64,000 nt of DNA, taken from NCBI RefSeq assembly GCF_009208585.1, contig NZ_WFLN01000008.1:181982-245981 (forward strand). Direction: 5' to 3'. The position numbers and the translations under genes are program-made. Below the pieces are notes generated by a model. The model made no database searches and was not told the DNA's origin. It was given only the letters and a program-made list of their open reading frames with translations. Numbering within the stretch: the stretch's first letter is position 1; each line of letters begins with the position of its first letter. The DNA is from Fluviispira multicolorata (GTDB lineage: Bacteria; Bdellovibrionota_B; Oligoflexia; Silvanigrellales; Silvanigrellaceae). Positions 19,614 to 27,931 of the stretch are shown one piece after another.

Positions 19614-20462
19614 AATTCGAGTTTATATTGCTGGAGAATGAAAATTATCCTGTCTTTTTACTTTGTAAAGTGATGTGTATTTCTAAGAGTGGATTTTATA
19701 AATGGTTTGAGTGTAAAGATAAAAATTATCACCTTAATTATAGTCTTGAAGAAGAAATAAAAAAAATACATACTTCTTCAAGGGGTACATATGGAAGGTC
19801 GCTCATTTTATCTACTCTTAAAAAATCATTTATTAAAGTCGGCAAAAAACGTGTATCTAAAATTATGAAAAATCTAAATATTAATGGGGTAGGTAAACCC
19901 AAATTTAGAACAACAACAAAGATTGATAGACAAGCAATACATTTTCCGAATTTAATTTCAGGAGACTTTACCTCCTACAAGCCAAATCAACTTTGGACTA
20001 GATATTACTTATATTTCAACGAAAGAGGGCTGGGTTTATTTGTGCATAATATTGGATGCTTATCCAAGAGCAATAATTGGTTAGAGCATGCAAGATAATT
20101 TAAAAAGAGAAATTGTTTTGAATTCATTGAACATGGCATACAAAAAAAGATCTCATTTTCCAAAAGGAATTATTTTTCATAGTGATAAAGGATCACAGTA
20201 CTCAAGCAAAGAAGTTAGAAATTATTTAAAATTAAATAATTTTCATCAAAGTATGAGTAATAGCTGTTATGAAAATTCCATTAAAGAAACATTTTTTTCC
20301 ACTTTGAAAAAGGAATTAGTGCATCGCTGCAATTTTATTACCAGAAAAGAAGTAAAATCTTCGATTATAGAATATGTTGAGGTGTTTTATAATCGAATTC
20401 GTGCGCACTCTGCTCTTGATTAACTTGCGTCTTTAGAATATGAAGAAAATTATGAAATTTAA
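19614..20462 (+). pseudogene. IS3-family orfB (DDE transposase), broken
   Basis: The N-terminal HTH_21 part (GFYKWFE, SSRGTYGRSLI) is intact to about 19990. A frameshift at NQLWT/DITYI separates it from the catalytic core, which then reads GWVYLCIILDAYPRAIIG, a TAG stop, SMQDN, HSDKGSQYSS and NSIKETFFSTLKKEL (DDE residues D, D and E). Another stop (TAA near 20420) replaces a residue after RAHSALD. At least three lesions; not functional. Catalytic strings match the IS3 family closely. Confidence 0.85.
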
Positions 20463-20487
20463 CCGTCCACTTTTCGGGGATCACACC

Positions 20488-21687
20488 ATGTAGTACTATT
20501 CTACATTAGGTAGCCGCTTACCCAAAAATTAATCACTACTCTCTTCTGTTTTCTTGAAATAGATCCGTTCAAACATAAACCTCTGGCATATCTTTTCTGA
20601 TTTTATTTTGCGGCATAGGCCTAATATCAACTGTTCTAATTAACCAATAACATTTTATTTCTTGAATTTTTGAGTTAGAGAATTTGATTTTAAAATGATG
20701 AAGAGAGCAATAAAATATTTGATCATTTCCTAATGAATATCGATTACTAAAATTCATTAGAACATGTTTTTGTTCGCTAGACAAAAAGCCAAGGTTAATT
20801 ATTGCTTGCAAAATTGCATTTTCTCTTTTTTCAGATAAATGCATTTGTGAATTAACTACATTTACCTCCAATGAAAAATCAGCTTCAAAGATATCATAAT
20901 TATCTAGATGAAGCATAAAAGAATTAATATACTCTTTGATGTTTTCTAGCCAAATTAATTCATTAAGCAACAAGGATTTATCAAACTGGATACCAGAAAT
21001 TAATAATATCTGATAAAAATGTTCAATATCATCGCAGCGCCAGCAACTTCTTAATGGAAGAATATCATTTTTATTTTGGCGTGAAGCCATATAACCTATA
21101 TGCCCTAATGTTATAGGATTAAGTTGTACAACCCTTTCATATAGTTTTGTCTTTTTTTTAATTGCACTCAGGAAATTTAAAACAGCACTGTGTAATTCAG
21201 GGTAATCACTTATTTCTTCAGCAAGTTCCTGAATATTATCTTTTGGAGTAAGAGTAAACAATATGGAAGGATCTCCAAGATTATTTTGCTGAGCGAATAA
21301 ATCAAATTCCAACCCCATCATAAAACACATTGATCGCAAATTACCTTTTTGAGAGCATATTTGTTTCTGCCACCTTCGTAAAATAGAAGATGTCTTTTCC
21401 CAAATAATACTGCTACTAGAGACAGGAGCATCCAACCATGCTGATAACGAACTATCAGAAGCCAAAATACTAGTAATGATATCGCACCTAGATGTAGGGG
21501 AAAAAGGATGAATTTCTAAAAATAATCGACCACAGTTAGGTATTGTACTAACAATATTCAACCAATTTTCAAAATCATTTTGTCCAAACCATGGCAATAG
21601 GTTGGTTCTCATACCCTCTAACATTTGTCTAGGTGCAAGTGTATGAATATGTGATGAATTAATCCAATTCAATTTGACTCCTTCAAA
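20488..21687. repeat. Direct repeat copy A (1200 bp)
   Basis: Nearly identical to 21724-22923 with a constant offset of 1236 bp, including about 80 bp beyond the 3' end of the gene (starting ATGTAGT, ending CTCCTTCAAA). The copies are separated by 36 bp. It is a tandem duplication covering the whole 367-codon gene. Confidence 0.95.
20569..21672 (-). CDS. Unrecognised 367-residue protein, copy A
   Basis: I do not recognise the family. It is soluble-looking, without signal peptide or membrane segment. Visible points are RLFLEIHPFSP near residue 50, WQKQICSQKGNL, MGLEFDLFAQQ and DPSILFTLTP (a LEFD...PSI pattern I have seen only loosely in natural-product accessory proteins), and a cysteine pair in SCWRCDD. 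It differs from the neighbouring copy at about 14 of 367 residues, for example M-M-G-L here against M-M-W-L, and VYV against VYF at the end. Both copies remain full length, so both are probably expressed or the duplication is recent. Downstream of a 2OG oxygenase and a 72-residue peptide on the same strand. Confidence 0.7.
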   Translation of the reverse strand: MNWINSSHIHTLAPRQMLEGMRTNLLPWFGQNDFENWLNIVSTIPNCGRLFLEIHPFSPTSRCDIITSILASDSSLSAWLDAPVSSSSIIWEKTSSILRRWQKQICSQKGNLRSMCFMMGLEFDLFAQQNNLGDPSILFTLTPKDNIQELAEEISDYPELHSAVLNFLSAIKKKTKLYERVVQLNPITLGHIGYMASRQNKNDILPLRSCWRCDDIEHFYQILLISGIQFDKSLLLNELIWLENIKEYINSFMLHLDNYDIFEADFSLEVNVVNSQMHLSEKRENAILQAIINLGFLSSEQKHVLMNFSNRYSLGNDQIFYCSLHHFKIKFSNSKIQEIKCYWLIRTVDIRPMPQNKIRKDMPEVYV

Positions 21688-21723
21688 GGCTCAGTTGCTA
21701 AGACTAATTTGTTACCGAAAGTG

Positions 21724-22923
21724 ATGTAGTTCTATTCTACATTAGGTAGCTGCTTACCCAAAAATTAATCACTACTCTCTTCTGTTTTCTTGAAATAGAT
21801 CCGTTCAAAAATAAACCTCTGGCATATCTTTTCTGATTTTATTTTGCGGCATAGGCTTAATATCAACTGTTCTAATTAACCAATAACATTTTATTTCTTG
21901 AATTTTTGAGTTAGAGAATTTGATTTTAAAATGATGAAGAGAGCAATAAAATATTTGATCATTTCCTAATGAATAGCGATTACTAAAATTCATTAGAACT
22001 TGTTTTTGTTCGCTAGACAAAAAGCCAAGGTTAATTATTGCTTGCAAAATTGCATTTTCTCTTTTTTCAGATAAATGTATTTGTGAATTAACTACATTTA
22101 CCTCCAATGAAAAATCAGCTTCAAAGATATCATAATTATCTAGATGAAGCATCAAAGAGTTAATATACTCTTTGATGTTTTCTAGCCAAATCAATTCATT
22201 AAGCAACAAGGATTTATCAAACTGGATACCAGAAATTAATAATATCTGATAAAAATGTTCAATATCATCGCAGCGCCAGCAACTTCTTAATGGAAGAATA
22301 CCATTTTTATTTTGGCGTGAAGCCATATAACCTATATGCCCTAATGTTATAGGATTAAGTTGTACAACCCTTTCATATAGTTTTGTCCTTTTTTTAATTG
22401 CACTCAGGAAATTTAAAACAGCACTGTGTAATTCAGGGTAAGCACTTATTTCTTCAGCAAGTTCCTGAATATTATCTTTTGGAGTAAGAGCAATAAATAT
22501 TGAAGGATCTCCAAGATTATATTGCTGAGCGAATAAATCAAATTCCAACCACATCATAAAACACATTGATCGCAAATTACCTTTTTGAGAGCATATTTGT
22601 TTCTGCCACCTTCGTAAAATAGAGGATGTCTTTTCCCAAATAATACTGCTACTAGAGACAGGAGCATCCAGCCATGCTGATAACGAACAATCAGAAGCCA
22701 AAATACTTGTAATGATATCGCACCTAGATGTAGGGGAAAAAGGATGAATTTCTAAAAATAATCGACCACAGTTAGGTATTGTACTAACAATATTCAACCA
22801 ATTTTCAAAATCATTTTGTCCAAACCATGGCAATAGGTTGGTTCTCATACCCTCTAACATTTGTCTAGGTGCAATTGTATGAATATGTGATGAATTAATC
22901 CAATTCAATTTGACTCCTTCAAA
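21724..22923. repeat. Direct repeat copy B (1200 bp)
   Basis: Second member of the tandem duplication; see copy A at 20488-21687. Divergence is a few percent, spread along the gene, with no frame-breaking change in either copy. Confidence 0.95.
21805..22908 (-). CDS. Unrecognised 367-residue protein, copy B
   Basis: Paralogue of the gene at 20569-21672 with the same length, start and architecture; the two start MNWINSSHIHT and share all long motifs (FLEIHPFSPTSRCD, WIN.., SCWRCDD). It lies closer to the oxygenase/peptide pair (88 bp after the oxygenase stop), so it is probably the ancestral position in the operon and copy A the duplicate. AAGGAG-like sequence (GAAGGAGTC) precedes ATG 22908. 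Function unknown; membership of a peptide-modification locus is inference from neighbours only. Confidence 0.7.
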   Translation of the reverse strand: MNWINSSHIHTIAPRQMLEGMRTNLLPWFGQNDFENWLNIVSTIPNCGRLFLEIHPFSPTSRCDIITSILASDCSLSAWLDAPVSSSSIIWEKTSSILRRWQKQICSQKGNLRSMCFMMWLEFDLFAQQYNLGDPSIFIALTPKDNIQELAEEISAYPELHSAVLNFLSAIKKRTKLYERVVQLNPITLGHIGYMASRQNKNGILPLRSCWRCDDIEHFYQILLISGIQFDKSLLLNELIWLENIKEYINSLMLHLDNYDIFEADFSLEVNVVNSQIHLSEKRENAILQAIINLGFLSSEQKQVLMNFSNRYSLGNDQIFYCSLHHFKIKFSNSKIQEIKCYWLIRTVDIKPMPQNKIRKDMPEVYF

Positions 22924-22996
22924 ATATTTAAAATATAATTTTGCTTTAATTGTTTTTTCATATGATAAAGAAACAAGTAGAAAGGAATCGTTTTAT

Positions 22997-23644
22997 TTAT
23001 GGGAAGTTCTTTATATTTTTTCTGCCTATGGAGCCAGGATAAAAACCCCAAAAAACAATAATATTTTTTTTTCCTTCTATTATCGGCAGACTTGAATGCA
23101 ATTCATTTGATAGAAAAAGCAATACAAGTCCAGATTTGGGAATGCATTTATAATCTAAATTAGGAAAATACGTTTCTCCACCTATAAAATCTTCATTTAA
23201 ATAAACGATAATTGTAAATGCTCGATGAGAATTTTCTCTATGTGCATCAGTATGAGGCTTAAACATTCCTCCTTCACTATAGCGAACAACTTCAGCATCG
23301 CCAAATTCATTGAAAATTAACCCAAACTCAGAACTTGCAAAATCACCAACTATTCTTTGAACATGTTTTAAACATTGGATGGATTTAGGAATGTCGCTTA
23401 AATTTAAATCCGCAAGCCTTATACAATTCGCATTTCGTATATTTGTATCAACGATTGTAATTATTTTATTTAATCCATCATTATCTTTTTTTGCGGTAGC
23501 TATTTTAGCTTGGTACCAAAGTTGAGAATCACAAACTTCTAAAAGAAGATCGTTGCAATGATTTTTTGAAATCAATTCAGCAGTATAAATTGATTTTGCA
23601 ACCTCTTTAAATCCTCCTTCAAGTATTGAACTTAAAGGGCTCAT
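22997..23644 (-). CDS. 2-oxoglutarate/Fe(II) oxygenase, prolyl-4-hydroxylase type
   Basis: About 215 residues. The jelly-roll core shows VVRYSEGGMFKPHTDAHREN (the H-x-D iron ligands), FTIIVYLNEDFIGGETYFP, and GLVLLFLSNELHSSLPII with the distal His and GKKNIIVFWGFY after it; this is the P4Hc pattern. Such enzymes hydroxylate amino-acid side chains in peptides or free amino acids. The first 90 residues have no clear match. ATG 23644 lies two bases after the stop of the 72-residue peptide gene, pointing to coupled translation; a TTG five codons earlier is also open. The peptide may be its substrate. Confidence 0.85.
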   Translation of the reverse strand: MSPLSSILEGGFKEVAKSIYTAELISKNHCNDLLLEVCDSQLWYQAKIATAKKDNDGLNKIITIVDTNIRNANCIRLADLNLSDIPKSIQCLKHVQRIVGDFASSEFGLIFNEFGDAEVVRYSEGGMFKPHTDAHRENSHRAFTIIVYLNEDFIGGETYFPNLDYKCIPKSGLVLLFLSNELHSSLPIIEGKKNIIVFWGFYPGSIGRKNIKNFP

Positions 23645-23646
23645 AT

Positions 23647-23865
23647 TTAATTTGTCCAAGAAGTATTGAGTTCCTCTTCATCAGAAACAATTTCTTTACA
23701 TGTAGCAATAGTCAACTGACCTAAAAGATCTCCACTTAAACTAATATTATAAGAGTCGAAAAAATCTAAAATAACTTTAGAAAATTGAAGTCTTGCTCTA
23801 GGTATTTTATTTAGCTCTGCACGTAAAGTATTGACGTTATCTAAAACCATTATTTCATTGCTCAT
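23647..23865 (-). CDS. 72-residue peptide, possible precursor of a modified peptide
   Basis: A small acidic-ended protein with a good Shine-Dalgarno (GGAGAAAGT then ATG). The first 40 residues are helical and charged (NTLRAELNKIPRARLQF), then ISLSGDLLGQLTIATC and the tail KEIVSDEEELNTSWTN. It has one cysteine and no signal peptide. It is translationally coupled to a 2OG oxygenase and followed by two copies of an unknown 367-residue protein. Size, position and a SDEEEL segment near the C-terminus are reminiscent of leader-peptide-bearing RiPP precursors, but there is no double-Gly site and no known core motif. It could instead be a small partner protein. Confidence 0.5.
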   Translation of the reverse strand: MSNEIMVLDNVNTLRAELNKIPRARLQFSKVILDFFDSYNISLSGDLLGQLTIATCKEIVSDEEELNTSWTN

Positions 23866-24131
23866 ACTTTCTCCTCATTGCTTGTTATAGACTATATTTT
23901 TTATGTATCAAAGAAAGCTAATAAATTATTTAATTTTTATATTAGAAAGTTTAATATCTGTCAAATGAAAAAAGTGTTTTTTAAGAGTAAGGTGAGTAGA
24001 GAATCCCCGTTACCAGAAATTCCCCCTCCGCAGAACCCATCGTGCAGATTTCCCGCAATGGGCTCCCGATATAGAGTAAGATGTAGCGACCCACCTTGGA
24101 AAATCGTCAGGACCGAATTGTGGAGTAGTCT
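23866..24131. other. Gap before the transposon scar
   Basis: About 270 bp. The part from 24000 on is clearly GC-richer than its surroundings (CCCCCTCCGCAG, GGCTCCCGATATAG), suggesting foreign or transposon-derived DNA, but it has no gene I can identify. The promoter of the peptide/oxygenase transcript should lie in 23866-23960. Confidence 0.4.
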
Positions 24132-24228
24132 GGCCCAAATTAAACCACCTTGAATATTTTCCATCGGCCCACATTAATCCACCTCAGACCCAGTGGTAAA
24201 TAAGTCCGGCCCAAATTAAATGCCACGG
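24132..24228. repeat. Three spaced repeats of a transposase-end-like motif
   Basis: GGCCCAAATTAAACCACC (24132), GGCCCACATTAATCCACC (24166) and GGCCCAAATTAAATGCCACG (24208) are direct repeats at 34- and 42-bp spacing. Multiple short direct repeats near a terminus are typical binding sites of Mu/TniA/IS21-type transposases, and a truncated Mu-type transposase lies next to them. Confidence 0.55.
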
Positions 24229-24255
24229 ACCCAAATAACTCAGATACAGATAATT

Positions 24256-24339
24256 TCAATTATTCTGTATTCCCCATTTTTTCTTAAGAGAATCATAAAT
24301 ACCGTTTTCTTTTAATTCTTTTAGCCCACTGTTAAATTT
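24256..24339 (-). pseudogene. C-terminal fragment of an amino-acid-binding protein
   Basis: Reads KFNSGLKELKENGIYDSLK then KWGIQNN and a stop. This is the characteristic last helix of family 3 solute-binding proteins. Only the final 27 codons remain, in frame with and directly following a transposase fragment, so the host gene was cut by insertion and deletion. Confidence 0.6.
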
Positions 24340-24647
24340 TGTTTGAGGCAGCGTTGATCAATTTCATTCCAAACAACTGTATCAGAATATTTTTGTTTGT
24401 TAAGATAATGTGATTTTAAGACATCTTGAATAATTTGATCAATTGCTTCAGGTAAAAGACTTTTACCTTTTCCACCATGCGATTTTTTTACAAGCATTTC
24501 TGTTACTAAACCTTCATCCTGTCTATAACCATTGATTAAGGTATAAACTTGTCTACGTGAAATATTAAGCTTTTTTGCAGCAAAATTTGCCAAACTCCAA
24601 GGAACTGATTTCTGTTGTGCTAGGTCTGAAATAACTTCAGTGCGCAA
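24340..24647 (-). pseudogene. N-terminal fragment of a Mu/TniA-type transposase
   Basis: About 100 codons reading SLANFAAKKLNISRRQVYTL, INGYRQDEGLVTEML, SHGGKGKSLLPEAIDQII, and VVWNEIDQRC. This is the N-terminal helix-turn-helix portion of Mu-transposase-like integrases (the GGkGKsrL motif precedes the DDE core). The DDE domain is missing: the frame runs straight into the binding-protein tail at about 24340. The N-terminus is also uncertain, beginning at a TTG beside the group II intron remnant. Not functional. Confidence 0.65.
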
Positions 24648-24802
24648 CCGTGCACATCCCCGTTCTTTATTTGAACTTGAGAGAAATTCTTGTTCAACTA
24701 AAGTGACTTTAGTTCACTCCGCCATCTTTGACTCTTTGTATTTTCGTGCAGCTCACTTCTGAACATAAAGTCAATCCGTGAAGTCAACTTATAAAATTTC
24801 AT

Positions 24803-25853
24803 AGGTCAGAAGTCAATGTATGGGAGGCGTGGAAAAATGTAAAAGAAAATCATGGAGCACATGGTATTGATAAACAATCTATAGAAGACTTTGAAGCAAA
24901 TCTCAAAGACAATTTGTACATTTCATCCTGACTCTTATGGCTACAGACCAAATAAATCAGCATTAGATGCAGTTGGTAAAACTCGTGAAAGATGCTGGAA
25001 ATTTGATTGGGTTATAGATCTGGATATTAAGGTTTTCTTTGATAATATGAATCATGAATTGCTCATGAAAGCTTTAAAGAAACACACGGATTGCAAATGG
25101 ATACTGCTTTATATCGAAAGATGGTTAAAAAGCCCATTGGAAGATAATGATGGATTGAGAATAGAAAGAACTAAAGGCACGCCTCAGGGTGGAGTAATTA
25201 GTCCATTGATTTCTAATTTATTCATGCATTATGCTTTTGATAAATGGATGGAAATTCATTTTCCAAGAGTTCTATTTGCAAGATACGCAGATGACCTCAT
25301 AATTCACTGCATATCAGAAAAACAAGCTAATATAATTCTTTCCGCAGTAAGGAAACGGCTATCAGAGTGTTTCCTAGATTTACACCCAACTAAAACGAAA
25401 ATAGTATACTGTAAAGATAATTGGAGAAATGGAACTTATAAAGTAACGGCTTTTGATTTTCTAGGGTATACTTTTCGTCCAAGAATGGTGAAAACAAAAT
25501 ATGGAAACATAATGACTTCTTTCACTCCTGCAATTGGTGACAAGGTAAGAAAGATAATCCAAGGGCGGATACGTAATTGGAAAATCCATTTATTAAGTCA
25601 TGCAAAAATTGAAGAGATTGCTTGTTCAATTAATCCAGTGTTACGTGGATGGCTTAACTATTACTGTAAATTTCATGGTTCTTTAGCAATTCATACTATT
25701 TCTCGTGCAGTTAATTTTGCTCTCGTAAGATGGGCAAGAAGAAAATTCAAGAAATTAAATAGAAGTTATTCCAGAGCAAGAGATTTAATTAGAAGAATGC
25801 AAAAGCAAAATTCTATATTATTTGAGCATTGGAAAAACGCTAAAGGAATTTAA
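24803..25853 (+). pseudogene. Group II intron reverse transcriptase/maturase with internal deletion
   Basis: The N-terminal piece reads VNVWEAWKNVKENHGAHGID up to DNLY at about 24909; then a deletion and frame change joins it to FHPDSYGYRPNKSALDAV, losing RT motifs around the IPKxxGKxRxLGIP block. From there 320 residues are intact: LDIKVFFDNMNHELL, TKGTPQGGVISPLISNLFM, FARYADDLIIHC (the YADD catalytic site), FDFLGYTF and the maturase domain X ending in WARRKF. The usable start within the frame is artificial. Loss of RT0-RT2 should abolish activity. Confidence 0.8.
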
Positions 25854-25871
25854 TTAATGACTGAACAATAG

Positions 25872-25945
25872 GAGTCGTATGAATCGAGAGATTCACTTAC
25901 GGTTCTGAGAGAAACTAGGGGTGCAATTCCCCTGGTTTACTCACC
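25872..25945 (+). ncRNA. Group II intron domains V and VI
   Basis: Domain V is recognisable as GAGTCGTATGAATCGAGAG followed by ATTCACTTACGGTTC, a 34-nt hairpin with the catalytic triad region (AGTCGT rather than the usual AGCCGT, and a compensating change is not obvious). Domain VI follows as ACTAGGGG-loop-CCCCTGGTTTACTC, ending near CACCC. This marks the 3' end of the intron. Confidence 0.8.
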
Positions 25946-26000
25946 CAGATACTTATCCCCATAAAGAGCTTGAAAAAGGAAAAGTTCTATTTAAGTTGTT

Positions 26001-26603
26001 TTATGGCTGACCACAGATCATTCGTACCCCATTTAAAGCAGTGTCATCACCATTATATCTCTGCCTTTCAACTCTTGTAATAAGTCCCTGAATGACTTGT
26101 CCTGTCGGACAGTAATAAATGTTACTCCAATTACCCCAGTGTGTTCTAGTTTCAGCGTGTGCAATCGAACTGTCATTGCAAACTAACATAAAATCATTGG
26201 CTGCCGTATCGTCGTCGTCACCTTGTTGAGGTTCAATTTGAATTGCGAATCCTTTTGCAGGGCCATGGCAATAAGCTGGTTTAATCCAAGATCCCCATTT
26301 TGATATTGAACTTGTTGCTCTTGCGCCACCTGAACAATGAAGAATTATGCCATTTAATGTCGTATCATCGCTATTAATTTGTTCTTCTTCTGATAATAAA
26401 GTATAGCCATCTACATATTGCCCTAAAGGACATTTATCATAAAAGCCCCAGTCTCCCCAAAACCCATCTGTTTCAGGATAATATCCTGGGACAGATGGAA
26501 TAATTCCCTGGTTTGGATCAAGCTGCTTAGAGTTTTCAGCATAAGCAGAAGTAGATGTGAGAAGCATAGAAAATAATATTTTAGCTTGTAAATATAATTT
26601 CAT
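26001..26603 (-). CDS. Secreted VMO-I-like (vitelline membrane outer layer protein 1) beta-prism protein
   Basis: 200 residues from ATG 26603, which has GAAAGGG upstream and begins a clear signal peptide (MKLYLQAKILFSMLLTS then AYA-EN). The mature part has three repeats of one pattern: WGDWGFYDKCPLGQYVDG...DDTTLNGIILHC; WGSWIKPAYC...GDDDDTAANDFMLVC; WGNWSNIYYCPTGQVIQG...GDDTALNGVRMIC. W-G-x-W, C, and D-D-T-A-L-N with a closing cysteine are the hallmarks of the VMO-I three-fold beta-prism known mainly from animals. Likely exported, disulfide-bonded, perhaps sugar-binding; function in bacteria is unknown. It lies against the 3' end of the intron in opposite orientation. Confidence 0.85.
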   Translation of the reverse strand: MKLYLQAKILFSMLLTSTSAYAENSKQLDPNQGIIPSVPGYYPETDGFWGDWGFYDKCPLGQYVDGYTLLSEEEQINSDDTTLNGIILHCSGGARATSSISKWGSWIKPAYCHGPAKGFAIQIEPQQGDDDDTAANDFMLVCNDSSIAHAETRTHWGNWSNIYYCPTGQVIQGLITRVERQRYNGDDTALNGVRMICGQP

Positions 26604-27211
26604 TATTATTACCCTTTCATGAATTGTCATATTAAAATTTGGGGTCTGTTGACAATTTATTGAAGCGGGTAGCAAGACCACTTAATTGTTTTAAATGGTA
26701 AAATAAATTTCTATCAAATGTTTTGCATTGAATAGTTCTTTATTAAAATTATTGATTTTGTTTATGTAGTTTTTATTTGAGATATTTGCTGTGAAACCTT
26801 TATCAGGGCTTTGTTGGTGTATAGATTAACTATAGCAACCTTTATCTCCAATAAGGATTTCAGCTTTACTCATTGAAATAAATTCTGGAGCAATTTTTGC
26901 GTTGCGTACATTACCTCCTATAAGACTAAAATTAATTTAATTCTAAAATACATTTGCTAAAAAATATATTTTTGCAATTTGTCATAAAAGACTTTATTTT
27001 AAGGCATTCATACCTTTTAAGAAAACTTTGCTACTTCATTTCAAACTAAATGTTCAACAGGCCCTAATATGGAAAATATATTTTAGAATTTAATTTGTCA
27101 ATAAATTTAAAAATAATTTTTAATAACTTTAGAATGTTTATGATTTATAGTGGAAACTTAAATAATAATATAAATAGAAAATAAATTTAAATAATAAAAA
27201 TGGAGGAATTA
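26604..27211. other. Intergenic region with a transposase scar
   Basis: About 600 bp. Apart from the IS5-like remnant at 26828-26930 there is no reading frame of note. The right part (27060-27200) is very AT-rich and follows the GNAT gene of the next operon; no obvious terminator hairpin. Confidence 0.5.
26828..26930 (-). pseudogene. IS5-type transposase fragment
   Basis: The minus strand reads IGGNVRNAKIAPEFIS and AEILIGDKGCYS before a stop. Spacing and the GDKGxYS string fit the second-aspartate region of IS5/IS427-type transposases (normally aDKGYDs). Only about 34 codons are left. Confidence 0.45.
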
Positions 27212-27874
27212 TTACAACCAATTATTAAGTTCAGGATACGACATTAATGGATAGTAATATAATGTACATTCAAGATGCTCTTCAATATCAGAAAATGGAA
27301 AAGATTCGTTGTATTTAAATTTTTTATATTCAATTTTATTGAAATTTGAACATTTTGCTTCTTCATTTAAAAATTTTAAATTATGGACATTTGTAGCTTC
27401 TCCAACACAGTATTGAAAGCCTTTTAATTTTGCATTATGCGAACAGAGTCGATAAAGATTTTTTAATAATCCTTTTCGTTGAAATTCAGGCTGAACTGCC
27501 GTCATCCAAGTATGGGACATGGTATTTTTAGGCGCATTCAGTAAATATTCATGATTTTCATACAAAGAATTCAGTAACTGAAAAATTATTTTTAATTTTT
27601 CAGTTTTGGGATGATATTCAAAATCATCATATACATCTGTATGAATTCTAACAGCTGCTAGCTTTTCGCTTGAATTATCAATGGCAATCCAAGATAGTTT
27701 TTGTTTAAAAGCATGCATTAAAAGTTGTTCAATAAATGGTTGTAATTCTTCTTTGGTTATTTTTAAATGCTTTCCCATTGGCTCGTGCGAACTAAAAACT
27801 TGTGTAATACATTGGACGGCTTGATTAAAATATAGATCATTAAGCAAGCTGTAACTAAATTCTGATTTTTGCAT
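27212..27874 (-). CDS. GNAT-family N-acetyltransferase
   Basis: 220 residues. The order of LSWIAIDNSSEKLAAVRIH, TWMTAVQPEFQRKGLLKNLY (the acetyl-CoA pyrophosphate loop, Q/R-x-x-G-x), HNAKLKGFQYCVGEATN and FLNEEAKCSNFNKIEYKKF fits the aralkylamine-type GNAT fold. Such enzymes acetylate amines. It is the third gene of a unit with a 2OG oxygenase and a PLP decarboxylase, which suggests the substrate is the amine that the decarboxylase releases. AAAGGT precedes ATG 27874; the gap to the decarboxylase is 57 bp. Confidence 0.75.
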   Translation of the reverse strand: MQKSEFSYSLLNDLYFNQAVQCITQVFSSHEPMGKHLKITKEELQPFIEQLLMHAFKQKLSWIAIDNSSEKLAAVRIHTDVYDDFEYHPKTEKLKIIFQLLNSLYENHEYLLNAPKNTMSHTWMTAVQPEFQRKGLLKNLYRLCSHNAKLKGFQYCVGEATNVHNLKFLNEEAKCSNFNKIEYKKFKYNESFPFSDIEEHLECTLYYYPLMSYPELNNWL

Positions 27875-27931
27875 CGTTTAATACCTTTTTTAGTGCATTC
27901 AAATTTTAAAAATAAGAATTAATAGATATTT

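Larger units (their letters stand above)
19267..20483 (+). mobile_element. Degenerate IS3-family insertion sequence
   Basis: A 1217-bp element bounded by imperfect inverted repeats: TGATTCCTTTTAGTGGTC at the left and TGATCCCCGAAAAGTGGACG read inward from the right. Inside are orfA and orfB in the IS3 arrangement, both broken. Flanking bases show no clear target duplication, in line with an old insertion. Its right end lies four bases from the start of a 1.2-kb tandem duplication. Confidence 0.8.
24648..25945 (+). mobile_element. Truncated group II intron
   Basis: The 3' part is well preserved: a maturase/reverse-transcriptase gene followed by domain V and VI. The 5' part is much too short: only about 150 bp separate the transposase fragment from the first coding residues, where a full domain I-III would need several hundred. 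A GTGCG at 24642 resembles an intron 5' end but the ribozyme core between it and the gene is missing. Immobile remnant inserted in the transposon scar. Confidence 0.75.

Noticed and set aside
20000..20110. Functional frameshift between IS3 orfB pieces
   Set aside because: IS3 frameshifting occurs between orfA and orfB. Here the break is inside orfB, and stop codons add to it, so it is decay.
23878..24153. A plus-strand 91-codon frame over the GC-rich patch
   Set aside because: Composition is of non-coding type, it overlaps the transposon-end repeats and has no family resemblance.
24636..24660. GTGCG at 24642 as the true 5' end of the group II intron
   Set aside because: The distance to the maturase is far too short for domains I-III, so the border cannot be fixed from this sequence.
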